A stretch of 64,000 bases of DNA from Pelomonas saccharophila_A (GTDB lineage Bacteria > Pseudomonadota > Gammaproteobacteria > Burkholderiales > Burkholderiaceae_C): positions 496,001 through 560,000 of the forward strand of contig NZ_JAVDXU010000004.1 of NCBI RefSeq assembly GCF_031458095.1, read 5' to 3'. Positions 1-7,568 of this stretch are shown one piece after another; positions within the stretch are counted from its first letter, which is position 1; every line of letters starts with the position of its first letter. The notes under the pieces were generated by a model. It was given only the letters and a program-made list of their open reading frames with translations, had not been told where the DNA came from and searched no databases. The position numbers were made by a program, and so were the translations under genes.

Positions 1-697
1 CCAGCGTGAAGCGGATCTGCGTGTCGGTCCAGTAGAGGCGGTACAGCACGAAGCGGTTGGCCAGCGAGCGCGTGGGCGTGACCCAGTTCTTGGTCTGCCA
101 GGCGGTGGACGCAGCGCAGCTCTCGTTGCCGGGCACGCAGGCGGCCTCGTTGAAGGTGATGACGTTGGATCCGACGAACTGGTCCGGCGACACGGCGGGC
201 AGGCCCGCGGGCTGGCGGCCACCCTGCTCCATGATGTCGATCTCGCCCTTGCGCGGCCAGGCCTGCGGGCTGGTGCCGAGCAGCCACAGGGCCGGCCACA
301 GGCCAACACTGACCGACGGCGTGGCCGCGCGGATTTCGATCATGCCGTACTTGACCTGCACCTTGCCGGCCGAATCGAGCTTGCCGGAGGTGAACTGGTT
401 GGCGCCCATCACCTCGCGCTTGGCCGTGATGGCCAAGGCCCGCGTGGCGGGCTCGAAAGGCACGTTGACGATGCTGAGGTTGCCAGGGCGGTAGTACTCC
501 AGCTCCTGGTTGCCATAACCGCACAGGCCGATCTGGCAGCCATTGCCGTCATAGGTCGACCAGAGGGTGCTGTCGAGGCTGGCAGCGTTGAATTCCTCGG
601 ACCAAAGCAGCTTGCCGATGACGGGGTTGGTGACGCTGGCGCAGGCGATGGTGCTGGCGACCAGCAGCAAGCCGCCGATGATGTGTTTGCGATTCAT
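1..697 (-). CDS. Glycoside hydrolase family 16 beta-glucanase, 3' end beyond window
   Basis: About 232 codons are visible from ATG at 697; the C-terminus runs off the left edge. Residues 1-21 look like a secretion signal ending in a small-residue stretch. The visible protein carries the GH16 active-site signature GEIDIMEQ at residues 151-158, with nucleophile E152, auxiliary D154 and acid/base E157, preceded by the aromatic run GLWPALWLLG typical of laminarinase-like enzymes. GH16 enzymes hydrolyse beta-1,3 or beta-1,3(4) glucans and related polymers; the exact substrate cannot be told from this piece. The start lies 4 bases after the stop of the upstream PEP-CTERM gene, so it is the third gene of an operon. 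A CBM or anchor could lie in the missing part. Confidence 0.9.
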   Translation of the reverse strand, partial: MNRKHIIGGLLLVASTIACASVTNPVIGKLLWSEEFNAASLDSTLWSTYDGNGCQIGLCGYGNQELEYYRPGNLSIVNVPFEPATRALAITAKREVMGANQFTSGKLDSAGKVQVKYGMIEIRAATPSVSVGLWPALWLLGTSPQAWPRKGEIDIMEQGGRQPAGLPAVSPDQFVGSNVITFNEAACVPGNESCAASTAWQTKNWVTPTRSLANRFVLYRLYWTDTQIRFTL

Positions 698-701
698 GGC
701 T

Positions 702-1310
702 TCATCCTTGTTGGCGGTTGCGACGCAGGCGGGCCCCGACGACGAGGGCGCCCAGGGCCATCAGGCCGTAGGTCGAGGGTTCGGGCACGGCGGCGGCGAC
801 GGTGATGCGGGTGGCCGGCGCACCGATGAAGCCGGTGTTGACCGCCTGCCAGCTGCCGGACGACGAGAAGGCCCAGGCGGCGCTGGGCGTGTCGGTACCG
901 CTCTGCCATTGGCCGGCGAAGCCGGCGTCGGCCTGGGTCACCAGCCAGTAGCTGCCGGCCGCCAGGTTCCAGCCGGTGGGCGTCAGTGCCGTGTTGGCCC
1001 AGGGGTCGGTCAGGTGGGTGCTGTAGAGCCAGCTGTTGCCGCTGGGCACGGCACCTGAACGGGCCATGATGCCGACGGTGATGCCGCCGACGCCGTCGAT
1101 GGAGGTGAGGATGGACTGGATGGTGGTGGCGCTGCCGACGTCGAAGGCGACGGCGAGGTCCTGGCCATGACCGAGCAGGGAAGCCCAGCCGCTGACGTCA
1201 TCGCCGGGACCGTAAGTGTTGATGACGACGGTGCCGGCGGCACTGGCGTGGACGGCCAGGCCGCAGAGCAGCAGGGACGCGGCGATCTTGGAGAGGGTGT
1301 GCAGTTGCAT
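702..1310 (-). CDS. PEP-CTERM sorting domain protein
   Basis: A 202-residue exported protein. Residues 1-24 form a signal peptide ending HASA-AG. The middle is a beta-rich domain with no family I can name. The C-terminus has the tripartite PEP-CTERM signal: VPEPSTYG near residue 173, a hydrophobic stretch, then a basic tail (RLRRNRQQG). Such proteins are cleaved and anchored by exosortase EpsH/XrtA in exopolysaccharide-producing Gram-negatives; no exosortase gene is in this window. The gene sits 17 bases after another PEP-CTERM gene and 4 bases before the GH16 gene, so a role at the cell surface in glucan binding or processing is a reasonable inference. Confidence 0.85.
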   Translation of the reverse strand: MQLHTLSKIAASLLLCGLAVHASAAGTVVINTYGPGDDVSGWASLLGHGQDLAVAFDVGSATTIQSILTSIDGVGGITVGIMARSGAVPSGNSWLYSTHLTDPWANTALTPTGWNLAAGSYWLVTQADAGFAGQWQSGTDTPSAAWAFSSSGSWQAVNTGFIGAPATRITVAAAVPEPSTYGLMALGALVVGARLRRNRQQG

Positions 1311-1327
1311 GGTGAGGCTCCTTGGCT

Positions 1328-1999
1328 TCAGGCGCGGCGGCGGCGGACGATGGTGCCGACGGTGGCCAAGCCGGCCAGCAGCAGGGCGTAGCTGCCGGGC
1401 TCGGGGACGGCGGCGGTGTGCAGGGCGAACTGCAGGTCGTCGACGAGGACGGCGTTGGGGCGGTTCTCCAGGATGGGACCGACGGCCGTGCCGATCTCGA
1501 TGAAGACCGAGGTGGTGCCGACGGGAATCGCGGCGGCCTGGAAGCTGATCTGCGTCCAGCTGCTGGTGCTGAGCTGGCTTTGGAATTGCTGGTTCAGGGC
1601 CGTACTGATGACCCCGTTGGCGCCCATATAGCGCAGCGTGACGAAGGCGTTGCCTGTGACGCTGGCGTCGCCCTTGGCCCAGAAGCTCAGCCAGGGCGTG
1701 TCGCCGACATTGGCGGCGCCGAGCAGCGGCATGCCGCCGTGGCCGACGGAGTCCTGCAGGGCGATGGAGGCGTCAAGGCCGTTGGGGGCACTCAGCAGCA
1801 GGGCATGGCTGCCGCTGTGGGCATCACCGGACAGCGTTGCGGGGCTGTTGGTGGCCGCCGTCAGCCAGCCCGCGGCAAGCTGGCCCGGGCCGCCCGCGGT
1901 CTCGAAACCACCGTTGGCAAAGGCATTCGTCGTGGCCGCGCCGGCGGTGCCGGCCAGCGTCAGCGCGGCTATTGCCACGCAGGTCTTCAGATTCAGCAT
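1328..1999 (-). CDS. PEP-CTERM protein with carbohydrate-binding-like sandwich domain
   Basis: A 223-residue exported protein and first gene of the operon. There is a signal peptide (residues 1-21, ending AGA-AT). Residues about 25-190 begin with NGGFE, contain a SGSHAL segment and end near VDDLQF, the pattern of jelly-roll CBM4/9- or galactose-binding-like domains. The C-terminus is a PEP-CTERM signal: VPEPGSYALLLAGL, a hydrophobic helix and a final RRRRA. A GGAG motif about 8 bases upstream supports the ATG at 1999. Promoter and operators at 2078-2145 control it together with the downstream PEP-CTERM and GH16 genes. Carbohydrate binding is inferred from fold-like features only. Confidence 0.85.
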   Translation of the reverse strand: MLNLKTCVAIAALTLAGTAGAATTNAFANGGFETAGGPGQLAAGWLTAATNSPATLSGDAHSGSHALLLSAPNGLDASIALQDSVGHGGMPLLGAANVGDTPWLSFWAKGDASVTGNAFVTLRYMGANGVISTALNQQFQSQLSTSSWTQISFQAAAIPVGTTSVFIEIGTAVGPILENRPNAVLVDDLQFALHTAAVPEPGSYALLLAGLATVGTIVRRRRA

Positions 2000-2077
2000 T
2001 GGTCGTCTCCATGGTTTTGAAGGGGAAATAGCAATCCCGGAACGAGGCGACGACGAACTGCTGCCGGCCGCCGAAAG

Positions 2078-2104
2078 TGAAAGCGCTTTCTGAAAGCGCT
2101 TTCA
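2078..2104. promoter_or_regulatory. Two abutting LacI-type palindromic operators
   Basis: The palindrome GAAAGCGCTTTC occurs twice, at 2079-2090 and 2092-2103, with centres 13 bases apart; the right copy extends to the perfect TGAAAGCGCTTTCA (2091-2104). An even palindrome with a central CG is the classic operator form of LacI-family sugar regulators. The pair lies just downstream of the predicted -10 box on the minus strand, roughly +6 to +32, where a bound repressor would block transcription of the PEP-CTERM/GH16 operon. The regulator gene is not in the window. Confidence 0.8.
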
Positions 2105-2116
2105 ACAAACGGCGCG

Positions 2117-2145
2117 ACCATAGGGGGCTTGCAAAAGCCTGTCAA
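2117..2145 (-). promoter_or_regulatory. Sigma-70 promoter of the PEP-CTERM/GH16 operon
   Basis: Read on the minus strand, a perfect -35 TTGACA (2140-2145) is followed after exactly 17 bases by TATGGT (2117-2122). Transcription would start near 2110 and run into the tandem palindromes and then the gene starting at 1999, leaving a leader of about 110 bases. Confidence 0.75.
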
Positions 2146-2151
2146 TGTGGA

Positions 2152-2180
2152 GTCCCCTGCCCTGGCCGGGATCAGGGGAC
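2152..2180 (-). terminator. Stem-loop after the carotenoid oxygenase gene
   Basis: An 8-bp perfect inverted repeat, GTCCCCTG (2152-2159) and CAGGGGAC (2173-2180), starts 8 bases beyond the stop of the gene ending at 2188. There is no U-tract, so efficiency is uncertain. It separates the oxygenase transcript from the next promoter, whose -35 box lies 6 bases further on. Confidence 0.45.
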
Positions 2181-2187
2181 AAGCCCG

Positions 2188-3669
2188 TCAGGCGGAATAG
2201 AACTTGCCGTGGAAGCCGTAGGGCACGGCATAGGGCAGCCAGGCGCGGGCCAGCGGGCCGTCGGCCAGGCGCAGGGCATCGAAGACGCTGAAGAAGCTGC
2301 GCCGGCGCTTGACGTCGTAACCCATGCCGACCAGCCAGCCCTCGCCTTCCTGGGTGCTGCCGGGCCTGGGCACCAGCACGTGCTCCTCGACGACGGTGTC
2401 CATGCCGAAGCTGAAGCGCTCGCGGGCCCCGCTCTCGATGTCCAGCCGCATCAGGCCGTTGAAACCCCAGCGCGCGCCGGTCTCTAAGGCCGTGGGGTAC
2501 CAGACGAAGCGATGGCGCTGGGCGACGACGCGTGGGTCGACGACGGGAAACTCGACGGCCTCGTCGCGCGTGGCCAGCTGCAGCCGGCCGCCTTGCAGGT
2601 CGATCTCCAGCACCCGCGGCGTGGACGCCTCCCGCCCCGTGCGCTGGCCGCGCATCATCTTCTCGGCGCCGGCATTGAACTCCGGCAGCGGCACGCCCTG
2701 CACATAGTCGACGCGCAGCAGGCGGCCGTCGTCCCAGGCATTGCCGAAATGGAAGACGTGGGCAGCCGGCATCTCGAAGACGCGCCGGCGCGAGAAATCG
2801 GCCTTGTCGACGACGAGGACGCGGGTGGGTTGGTCGGCGCCCCAGCGCATGGCTTCCAGCATGGACTGGCCGGCGCGCACGGCAGCGGCGTCCAGCTTGA
2901 TGGGGGCGAGCAGGAAGACGAGATGGCGCTGCGACACGGCGAAGTCGTGCAGCATGGCCGGTGCGTCGATGTCGTCCAGCACCGCATGGCGACGCACGCT
3001 GCCGCCGGCATCGATCTGGTACAGGGCCAAGCGGCCGTTGGCGGTGCCGAAGTTCCACACCGTGCCGTCGGGCTCGACCTTGGGATGGGCCGAGAAGGGC
3101 ATGCCGCGCAGCTCGGGCGCCCAGGTCTTGACGCCGCGCGTGGCCAGCGTGGCCGGATCCAGCTCGTAGGCGCTGCCGCCTTCCCACAGCGCGTAGAGGT
3201 GCTCGCCCTGCAGCAGCACGCTGGTGTTGGCGGCGTTGACGCTGTCGGGGCCGCGCACCGGGCGCTCGGACTTGATGGCCGTGCCGAAGGCGGGCAGCAG
3301 GAAGCGGCCGGCTTGCTGCTCGGCGCGGAACTTGTCGGTCTGCACGAAGCGGGCGCTGTGGCTGGCGCGGCCATCGGCCAGCGTCCAGGACTGCACCAGG
3401 CCGTCGCCGTCGAACCAATGGCGGTAGCGCTGGTCGCCCCGCTGCATCAGGCCCGGGCCGTTGCGGAAATAGCGGCCGCGTAAAGCCGCGGGTAGCCGCC
3501 CTTCCACGACGGCCTGGGCGCCGAGGCTCTCACCGCCCAGGCCGCGCAGCGGCGCGAGCTCGGGCGCATCGGCCGCGAAGGCGTCGGCCGGCAGGCCCAG
3601 GGCCAGCAGCTCGGGGCTGAGGCCACCTGCCAGCAGCGCGGTCAGCAGGGAACGACGGGTCGTGCTCAT
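2188..3669 (-). CDS. Carotenoid (apocarotenoid) oxygenase, Tat-exported
   Basis: A 493-residue protein of the RPE65/carotenoid cleavage dioxygenase family, non-haem Fe(II) enzymes that cleave carotenoid or related polyene or stilbene double bonds. The four iron-ligating histidines appear in the expected contexts: H195 (FSAHPK), H241 (MLHDF), H307 (VFHFGNAW) and H487 (YGFHGKFY) close to the C-terminus. The N-terminus (TTRRSLLTALL) is a twin-arginine signal ending FAADA, so the folded enzyme is probably exported to the periplasm. The start has a strong GGGAGG ribosome site. It lies 11 bases after a DUF2141 gene and is probably co-transcribed with it. No carotenoid biosynthesis genes are nearby, so the substrate is unknown. 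Confidence 0.88.
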   Translation of the reverse strand: MSTTRRSLLTALLAGGLSPELLALGLPADAFAADAPELAPLRGLGGESLGAQAVVEGRLPAALRGRYFRNGPGLMQRGDQRYRHWFDGDGLVQSWTLADGRASHSARFVQTDKFRAEQQAGRFLLPAFGTAIKSERPVRGPDSVNAANTSVLLQGEHLYALWEGGSAYELDPATLATRGVKTWAPELRGMPFSAHPKVEPDGTVWNFGTANGRLALYQIDAGGSVRRHAVLDDIDAPAMLHDFAVSQRHLVFLLAPIKLDAAAVRAGQSMLEAMRWGADQPTRVLVVDKADFSRRRVFEMPAAHVFHFGNAWDDGRLLRVDYVQGVPLPEFNAGAEKMMRGQRTGREASTPRVLEIDLQGGRLQLATRDEAVEFPVVDPRVVAQRHRFVWYPTALETGARWGFNGLMRLDIESGARERFSFGMDTVVEEHVLVPRPGSTQEGEGWLVGMGYDVKRRRSFFSVFDALRLADGPLARAWLPYAVPYGFHGKFYSA

Positions 3670-3680
3670 GGCCGCCTCCC

Positions 3681-4112
3681 TTAGTTCAGCTTGACCTTGA
3701 CCGGCGTGCCGGCCATCGGTGTCACGACGGCCTGCTCGAACTGCGGCGGGCCGAAGTTGCCGGCGGCGTTGTTGGAGAAGCCGAAAGGCTCGACCGGGAT
3801 GCCCATGGCGTTCATGTCAAGGCGGCCATTGGCGTTGGCGTCCTGGAACAGGCTGATGGCCAGCGGGCCGTCGGGCAGGTCCTTGAGCACGACACTGAAC
3901 TTGCCGCTGGCGGCCTCGGGCCCGAGGGCGAAGCGACGGCCGCTCTGCGGCTGGCGCAGCCAGCTCGCCGGCTCGGTGAAGACGGCCACCATCAGGGTGG
4001 CACCCTGCAGGCGCGTGGCGTCCAGGCCCTCGACCTCGAGGGTGACGTCGGCGGCCTGGCTGCACAGCGGCAGCAGGGCCAACAGGGCGGCAGTGGCAAG
4101 AGCTTTGTTCAT
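3681..4112 (-). CDS. DUF2141 domain secreted protein
   Basis: A 143-residue protein with a signal peptide (residues 1-20, ending SQA-AD) and one DUF2141 domain. The diagnostic run is present near residues 90-114: a Ca-binding-like DANANGRLD loop, then MGIPVEPFGFSNNA. DUF2141 proteins are small beta-sandwich extracytoplasmic proteins of unknown function. It is the first gene of a two-gene unit with the carotenoid oxygenase, so it may assist that enzyme or present a hydrophobic substrate in the periplasm (inference). GGAG lies 8 bases before the start. Confidence 0.85.
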   Translation of the reverse strand: MNKALATAALLALLPLCSQAADVTLEVEGLDATRLQGATLMVAVFTEPASWLRQPQSGRRFALGPEAASGKFSVVLKDLPDGPLAISLFQDANANGRLDMNAMGIPVEPFGFSNNAAGNFGPPQFEQAVVTPMAGTPVKVKLN

Positions 4113-4311
4113 GGCGGTCTCCAGGTTCAGCAGTGGGAATGGCTGAATGATGGAAACCGCCCCGCCTCAGCGCGAGCGCGCTGCGACGGGTGGGCGGGAA
4201 TGGGCGCGAATGGCACCCGGACGGCGTCAGTCGTTCGCCGTGCGATCCCTGTTTGGCTGTCCTGCGGGCCGAGCGCCGGGCCGCTCCCTAGCCGGACCGC
4301 GCTGGCGATTT

Positions 4312-4334
4312 GCTTGCGGCTCGATGCCGCAAGC
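4312..4334 (-). terminator. Hairpin downstream of DAHP synthase gene
   Basis: The spacer 4113-4407 has no convincing gene. It holds a perfect 9-bp stem, GCTTGCGGC (4312-4320) and GCCGCAAGC (4326-4334), with a 5-base loop, and a smaller 6-bp hairpin GTCCCC/GGGGAC at 4341-4355. Both lie downstream of the minus-strand gene ending at 4408 and could end its transcript, but neither is followed by a run of U. Confidence 0.4.
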
Positions 4335-4407
4335 ATCGCCGTCCCCTCGGGGGACCGACCAGACTGCCCGCGTTCAGCGAGGCAAGACTGGGCGAGGGGC
4401 CGCTCGA

Positions 4408-5529
4408 TCAGCCGCGGCGCTTCTGGACGGCGGCGGCGAGTTCGCGCAGCAGCGGCTCGGTCTGGGCCCAGCCCAGGCAGGCGTCGGTGATGGACACACC
4501 GGGCTTGAGGTCGGCCTTAGTCTGGCCTTCCGCCAGGTCCTGGCGGCCCGGCTGCAGATGGCTTTCGATCATGACGCCGGTGATGCGCGCATCGCCTCCC
4601 GCGATCTGACCCGCGACGTCGCGGCCGACGTCGACCTGGCGCTCGTACTTCTTGCTGGAGTTGGCGTGCGAGAAGTCGATCATGACCTGCTCGCGCAGGC
4701 CCGAGGTCTTCAGCGCATCGCAGGCCGCGTTGACGGAAGCCGCGTCGTAGTTGGGCGCCTTGCCGCCGCGCAGGATGACGTGGCAGTCCTGGTTGCCGCG
4801 GGTCTCGAAGATGGCGGCCGTGCCCATCTTGGTCATGCCCATGAAGGCATGGGCGCTGCTGGCGGCCAGCACGGCGTCGCTGGCGACCTTGATGCCGCCG
4901 TCGGTGCCGTTCTTGAAGCCGACCGGACAGGAGAGGCCCGAGGCCAGCTGGCGGTGGCTCTGGCTCTCGGTCGTGCGCGCACCGATGGCGCCCCAGGCGA
5001 TGAGGTCGGAGATGTATTGCGGCGACAGCAGGTCCAGGAACTCGGTGCCGGCCGGCAGGCCCAGGCCGTTGACGTCCAGCAGCAGCTGGCGGGCCAGGCG
5101 CAGGCCCTCGTTCATGTGGAAGCTGCCGTCCAGGCGCGGGTCGTTGATATAGCCCTTCCAGCCCACCGTCGTGCGCGGTTTCTCGAAGTAGACGCGCATG
5201 ACGATCAGCAGGTCGCGGCTCAGCTCGTCGCGCGCCGTCTTCAGCAGACGGGCGTAGTCCATCGCCTGGTCGTGGTCGTGGATGGAGCAGGGGCCGACGA
5301 TGACGAGCAGGCGGTCGTCGCGGCCATGCAGCACGTCGCTGATCTGCTGGCGGGCTTTTTCGACCAGCTCCAGCGTCGCGTCGGGGATGGGCAGCTCTTC
5401 CAGCAGCAGGGCCGGGCTGATCAGGGCGCGCACGGCGCCGATGCGGGTGTCGTCGGTGCGCGTGGTGTCGCGGGTCTCGTCGCGGGAGCCGGCTTCGCGG
5501 TCGTGGTGGGGGTCGTCGAGAGGTTTCAT
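4408..5529 (-). CDS. aroG: 3-deoxy-7-phosphoheptulonate synthase (DAHP synthase), class I
   Basis: A 373-residue enzyme that joins phosphoenolpyruvate and erythrose 4-phosphate in the first step of the shikimate pathway. The sequence follows the E. coli AroG/AroF/AroH type closely: VGPCSIHD, RVYFEKPRTTVGWKG, WGAIGARTTESQ, LSCPVGFKNGTDG, HVILRGGKAPNY and IDFSHANSSK. The start at 5529 has GGAG about 8 bases upstream; an in-frame upstream extension lacks family similarity. The paralogue type and its feedback amino acid cannot be settled from sequence alone, so the symbol is by similarity. It is flanked by unrelated genes and probably monocistronic. Confidence 0.95.
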   Translation of the reverse strand: MKPLDDPHHDREAGSRDETRDTTRTDDTRIGAVRALISPALLLEELPIPDATLELVEKARQQISDVLHGRDDRLLVIVGPCSIHDHDQAMDYARLLKTARDELSRDLLIVMRVYFEKPRTTVGWKGYINDPRLDGSFHMNEGLRLARQLLLDVNGLGLPAGTEFLDLLSPQYISDLIAWGAIGARTTESQSHRQLASGLSCPVGFKNGTDGGIKVASDAVLAASSAHAFMGMTKMGTAAIFETRGNQDCHVILRGGKAPNYDAASVNAACDALKTSGLREQVMIDFSHANSSKKYERQVDVGRDVAGQIAGGDARITGVMIESHLQPGRQDLAEGQTKADLKPGVSITDACLGWAQTEPLLRELAAAVQKRRG

Positions 5530-5581
5530 TGCAGGGCTCCAGGCAAGCCCCGCATTTTGCCGGCTCTCTCGAGCCGTCGGT

Positions 5582-6508
5582 TCACCGCTTGGCAGCCGCA
5601 AAGCACACGGCCAGCGCAGAGAGCCCAAAACCAGCCAGGGCCAGCGGCTCCAGGCGCTCGCCGAGCAGTACGAAACCCATCAATGCCGACACGCCCGGGA
5701 TCAGAAAGAACAGCCGCGCCACCTGCCCCGCCTGGCCCCGGCGGATCATGATGAACATCAGGCTGAAGGCGCCGATGGAGTTGACCAGGCCCAGCCACAG
5801 CCAGGAGCCGATCAGTTCGGGCGCCCAGTCGATGGCGAAGTGTTCGGTGGGCCAGGCGACTGCAGCGACCGCCAAGGCGGAGACGGCCATTTGCACGCCG
5901 GCGCCGCTGCGCAGGTCCATATGGGCGCAGAAACGCTTCTGGTAGAGGGTGCCCGCCACCAGGCCCAGCAGGCCCAGGCCGGCCACGGCATAGGCCGTCC
6001 AGGCGCCGTTCAGCGGCTTGTCGGCGATGACCAGGCCGACGCCGGCCAGGCCGCCCAGCAGGGCCAGCATCTGGCGGCGGCTGATGCGCTCGGCCAGCCA
6101 CAGATGGGCGCCCAGGGCCGTGGCCAGCGGCATCAGGCCGATCAGCAGGCCGGCCACACCGGCGCTCAGCCCCCATTGCAGCGCGAAGTAGATGCAGGAG
6201 AAGTGCAGCACCTGCATCAGCAGGCCGACGACAGCCAGATGCGCCCAACCGCGAGCGCGGTGCGGCCAGGGTGCGCCCGTGGTCATGGCAACGGCCAGCA
6301 ACACGACGGCGGCCAAGCCAAAGCGCAGCGTCAGCAGCGTCAGCGGCCCGGTATGGGGCAAGGCCAACTTGCCGGCCACATAGCCGCTGCTCCACAGCAG
6401 GATGAACAACAGGGGCAGGCTGGACGCCGCAGCGGCGCTCAGCAGCCGATCGAAGGTACTGGGGCGGAAGGACCGGGCCGCGCAAGGCGACAGGACGGTG
6501 GTGGACAT
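5582..6508 (-). CDS. EamA/DMT-family transporter
   Basis: A 308-residue integral membrane protein with about ten hydrophobic helices in two repeated halves, the drug/metabolite transporter (EamA, formerly DUF6) pattern. Typical features are the early LLWSSGYVAGKL segment in helix 1 and the late FFLIPGVSALMGFVLLGERL in the second repeat. Members export amino acids, metabolites or drugs; the substrate here is unknown. The start at 6508 is chosen because GGAG lies 8 bases upstream; an in-frame ATG 10 codons earlier lacks this. It is transcribed divergently from a LysR regulator (spacer 6509-6612) that probably controls it. Confidence 0.9.
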   Translation of the reverse strand: MSTTVLSPCAARSFRPSTFDRLLSAAAASSLPLLFILLWSSGYVAGKLALPHTGPLTLLTLRFGLAAVVLLAVAMTTGAPWPHRARGWAHLAVVGLLMQVLHFSCIYFALQWGLSAGVAGLLIGLMPLATALGAHLWLAERISRRQMLALLGGLAGVGLVIADKPLNGAWTAYAVAGLGLLGLVAGTLYQKRFCAHMDLRSGAGVQMAVSALAVAAVAWPTEHFAIDWAPELIGSWLWLGLVNSIGAFSLMFIMIRRGQAGQVARLFFLIPGVSALMGFVLLGERLEPLALAGFGLSALAVCFAAAKR

Positions 6509-6612
6509 GGCGACGACTCCTTGGAGAGACATGGCCACACTCTAGAAACCGCCGATCCAAGACACAATCCAGTCAAAATTCGATTCAGAGTTTCCAAACG
6601 GAGTCCAATCAA

Positions 6613-7554
6613 ATGGGACGCCTCGAAGATCTGCAAGCCTTCGCCCGCGTTGTCGACGCGCGCGGCTTCTCCGCTGCCGCGCGCCTGCTGGGCACCACCA
6701 AGTCGGCCGTCAGCAAACAGGTCGTGCGGCTGGAAGACCAGCTCGGCACGCGGCTGCTGCATCGCACGACGCGCAGCGTCAGCCCCACGGCCGAAGGCCG
6801 CGCCGTCTACGACCGCGCGCTGCGGCTGCTGGAAGAGTCGCTGGCGCTCGAGACCGAGCTGGCCGGCCGCCGCGACGAGCCGCGCGGCGTGTTGCGGCTG
6901 TCGGTGTCCACGGCCTTTGGCAATCTGCAGTTCACGGCGCTGATGGCCGAGTTCTGCGCGCGCCACCCGCAGATCGACGTCGTGCTGGGCCTGAACGACC
7001 GCTATGTGGATCTGGCCGAAGAAGGCTTTGATGTCGTGCTGCGCCTCACGCACAAGCCCTCCGATGGCCTGGTGGCACGGCGCCTGGCGGCCATCCGCTT
7101 CGTGCTCTGCGCGGCACCGGTCTATCTTCAGTCCCATGGCGAGCCGCAGACCGTGGCCGACATTGCCGGCCACCGCTGTCTGCGCTTTGGTTATCTGCAA
7201 TCGCCCGACCGCTGGCGTTTCCGGCATGCCGATCACGGCGAAGCCGAGGTCGAGACCCGCGGCGCCATGCGCTTCGAGAGCGGGCTGACAGCCAACAGCA
7301 GCGAATCCCTGCGCGTGGCGGCCCTGGCCGGCCTGGGCCTGGCCGTGCTGCCCACCTATGCCGTGGGCACCGATCTGCACGCGGGGCGGCTCAGGGTGGT
7401 CCTGCCCGATTGGCAACCGGTGGGCGGCCTGGCCGATGCCGACACCCTTTACGCCGTCTACCTGCCCAGCCGCCACCCGGCGCCCAAGGTCAGGGCCTTG
7501 ATCGACTTCATGCTGGAGAAAATGGGCGATATCCCTCCTTGGGATCGCGGCTGA
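6613..7554 (+). CDS. LysR-family transcriptional regulator
   Basis: A 313-residue regulator. Residues 1-60 form the winged helix-turn-helix (DLQAFARVVDARGFSAAARLLGTT, then VSKQVVRLEDQLGTRLLHRTTR). The rest is the periplasmic-binding-like effector domain, of the CrgA/DsdC-like subgroup judged by the GVLRLSVSTAFG start. It lies back-to-back with the EamA transporter, the usual arrangement where a LysR protein activates a divergent exporter in response to its substrate and represses itself. I could not identify a clear T-N11-A box in the 104-base spacer. Confidence 0.93.
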   Translation: MGRLEDLQAFARVVDARGFSAAARLLGTTKSAVSKQVVRLEDQLGTRLLHRTTRSVSPTAEGRAVYDRALRLLEESLALETELAGRRDEPRGVLRLSVSTAFGNLQFTALMAEFCARHPQIDVVLGLNDRYVDLAEEGFDVVLRLTHKPSDGLVARRLAAIRFVLCAAPVYLQSHGEPQTVADIAGHRCLRFGYLQSPDRWRFRHADHGEAEVETRGAMRFESGLTANSSESLRVAALAGLGLAVLPTYAVGTDLHAGRLRVVLPDWQPVGGLADADTLYAVYLPSRHPAPKVRALIDFMLEKMGDIPPWDRG

Positions 7555-7568
7555 GAGAATCGCGGGCT

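Noticed and set aside
4127..4336. A 69-codon minus-strand frame in the spacer before the DUF2141 gene.
   Set aside because: No ribosome site, no motif and overlapping hairpins; more likely non-coding.
6509..6612. LysR binding site in the EamA/LysR spacer.
   Set aside because: Expected from the divergent layout, but no clear T-N11-A dyad could be picked out.
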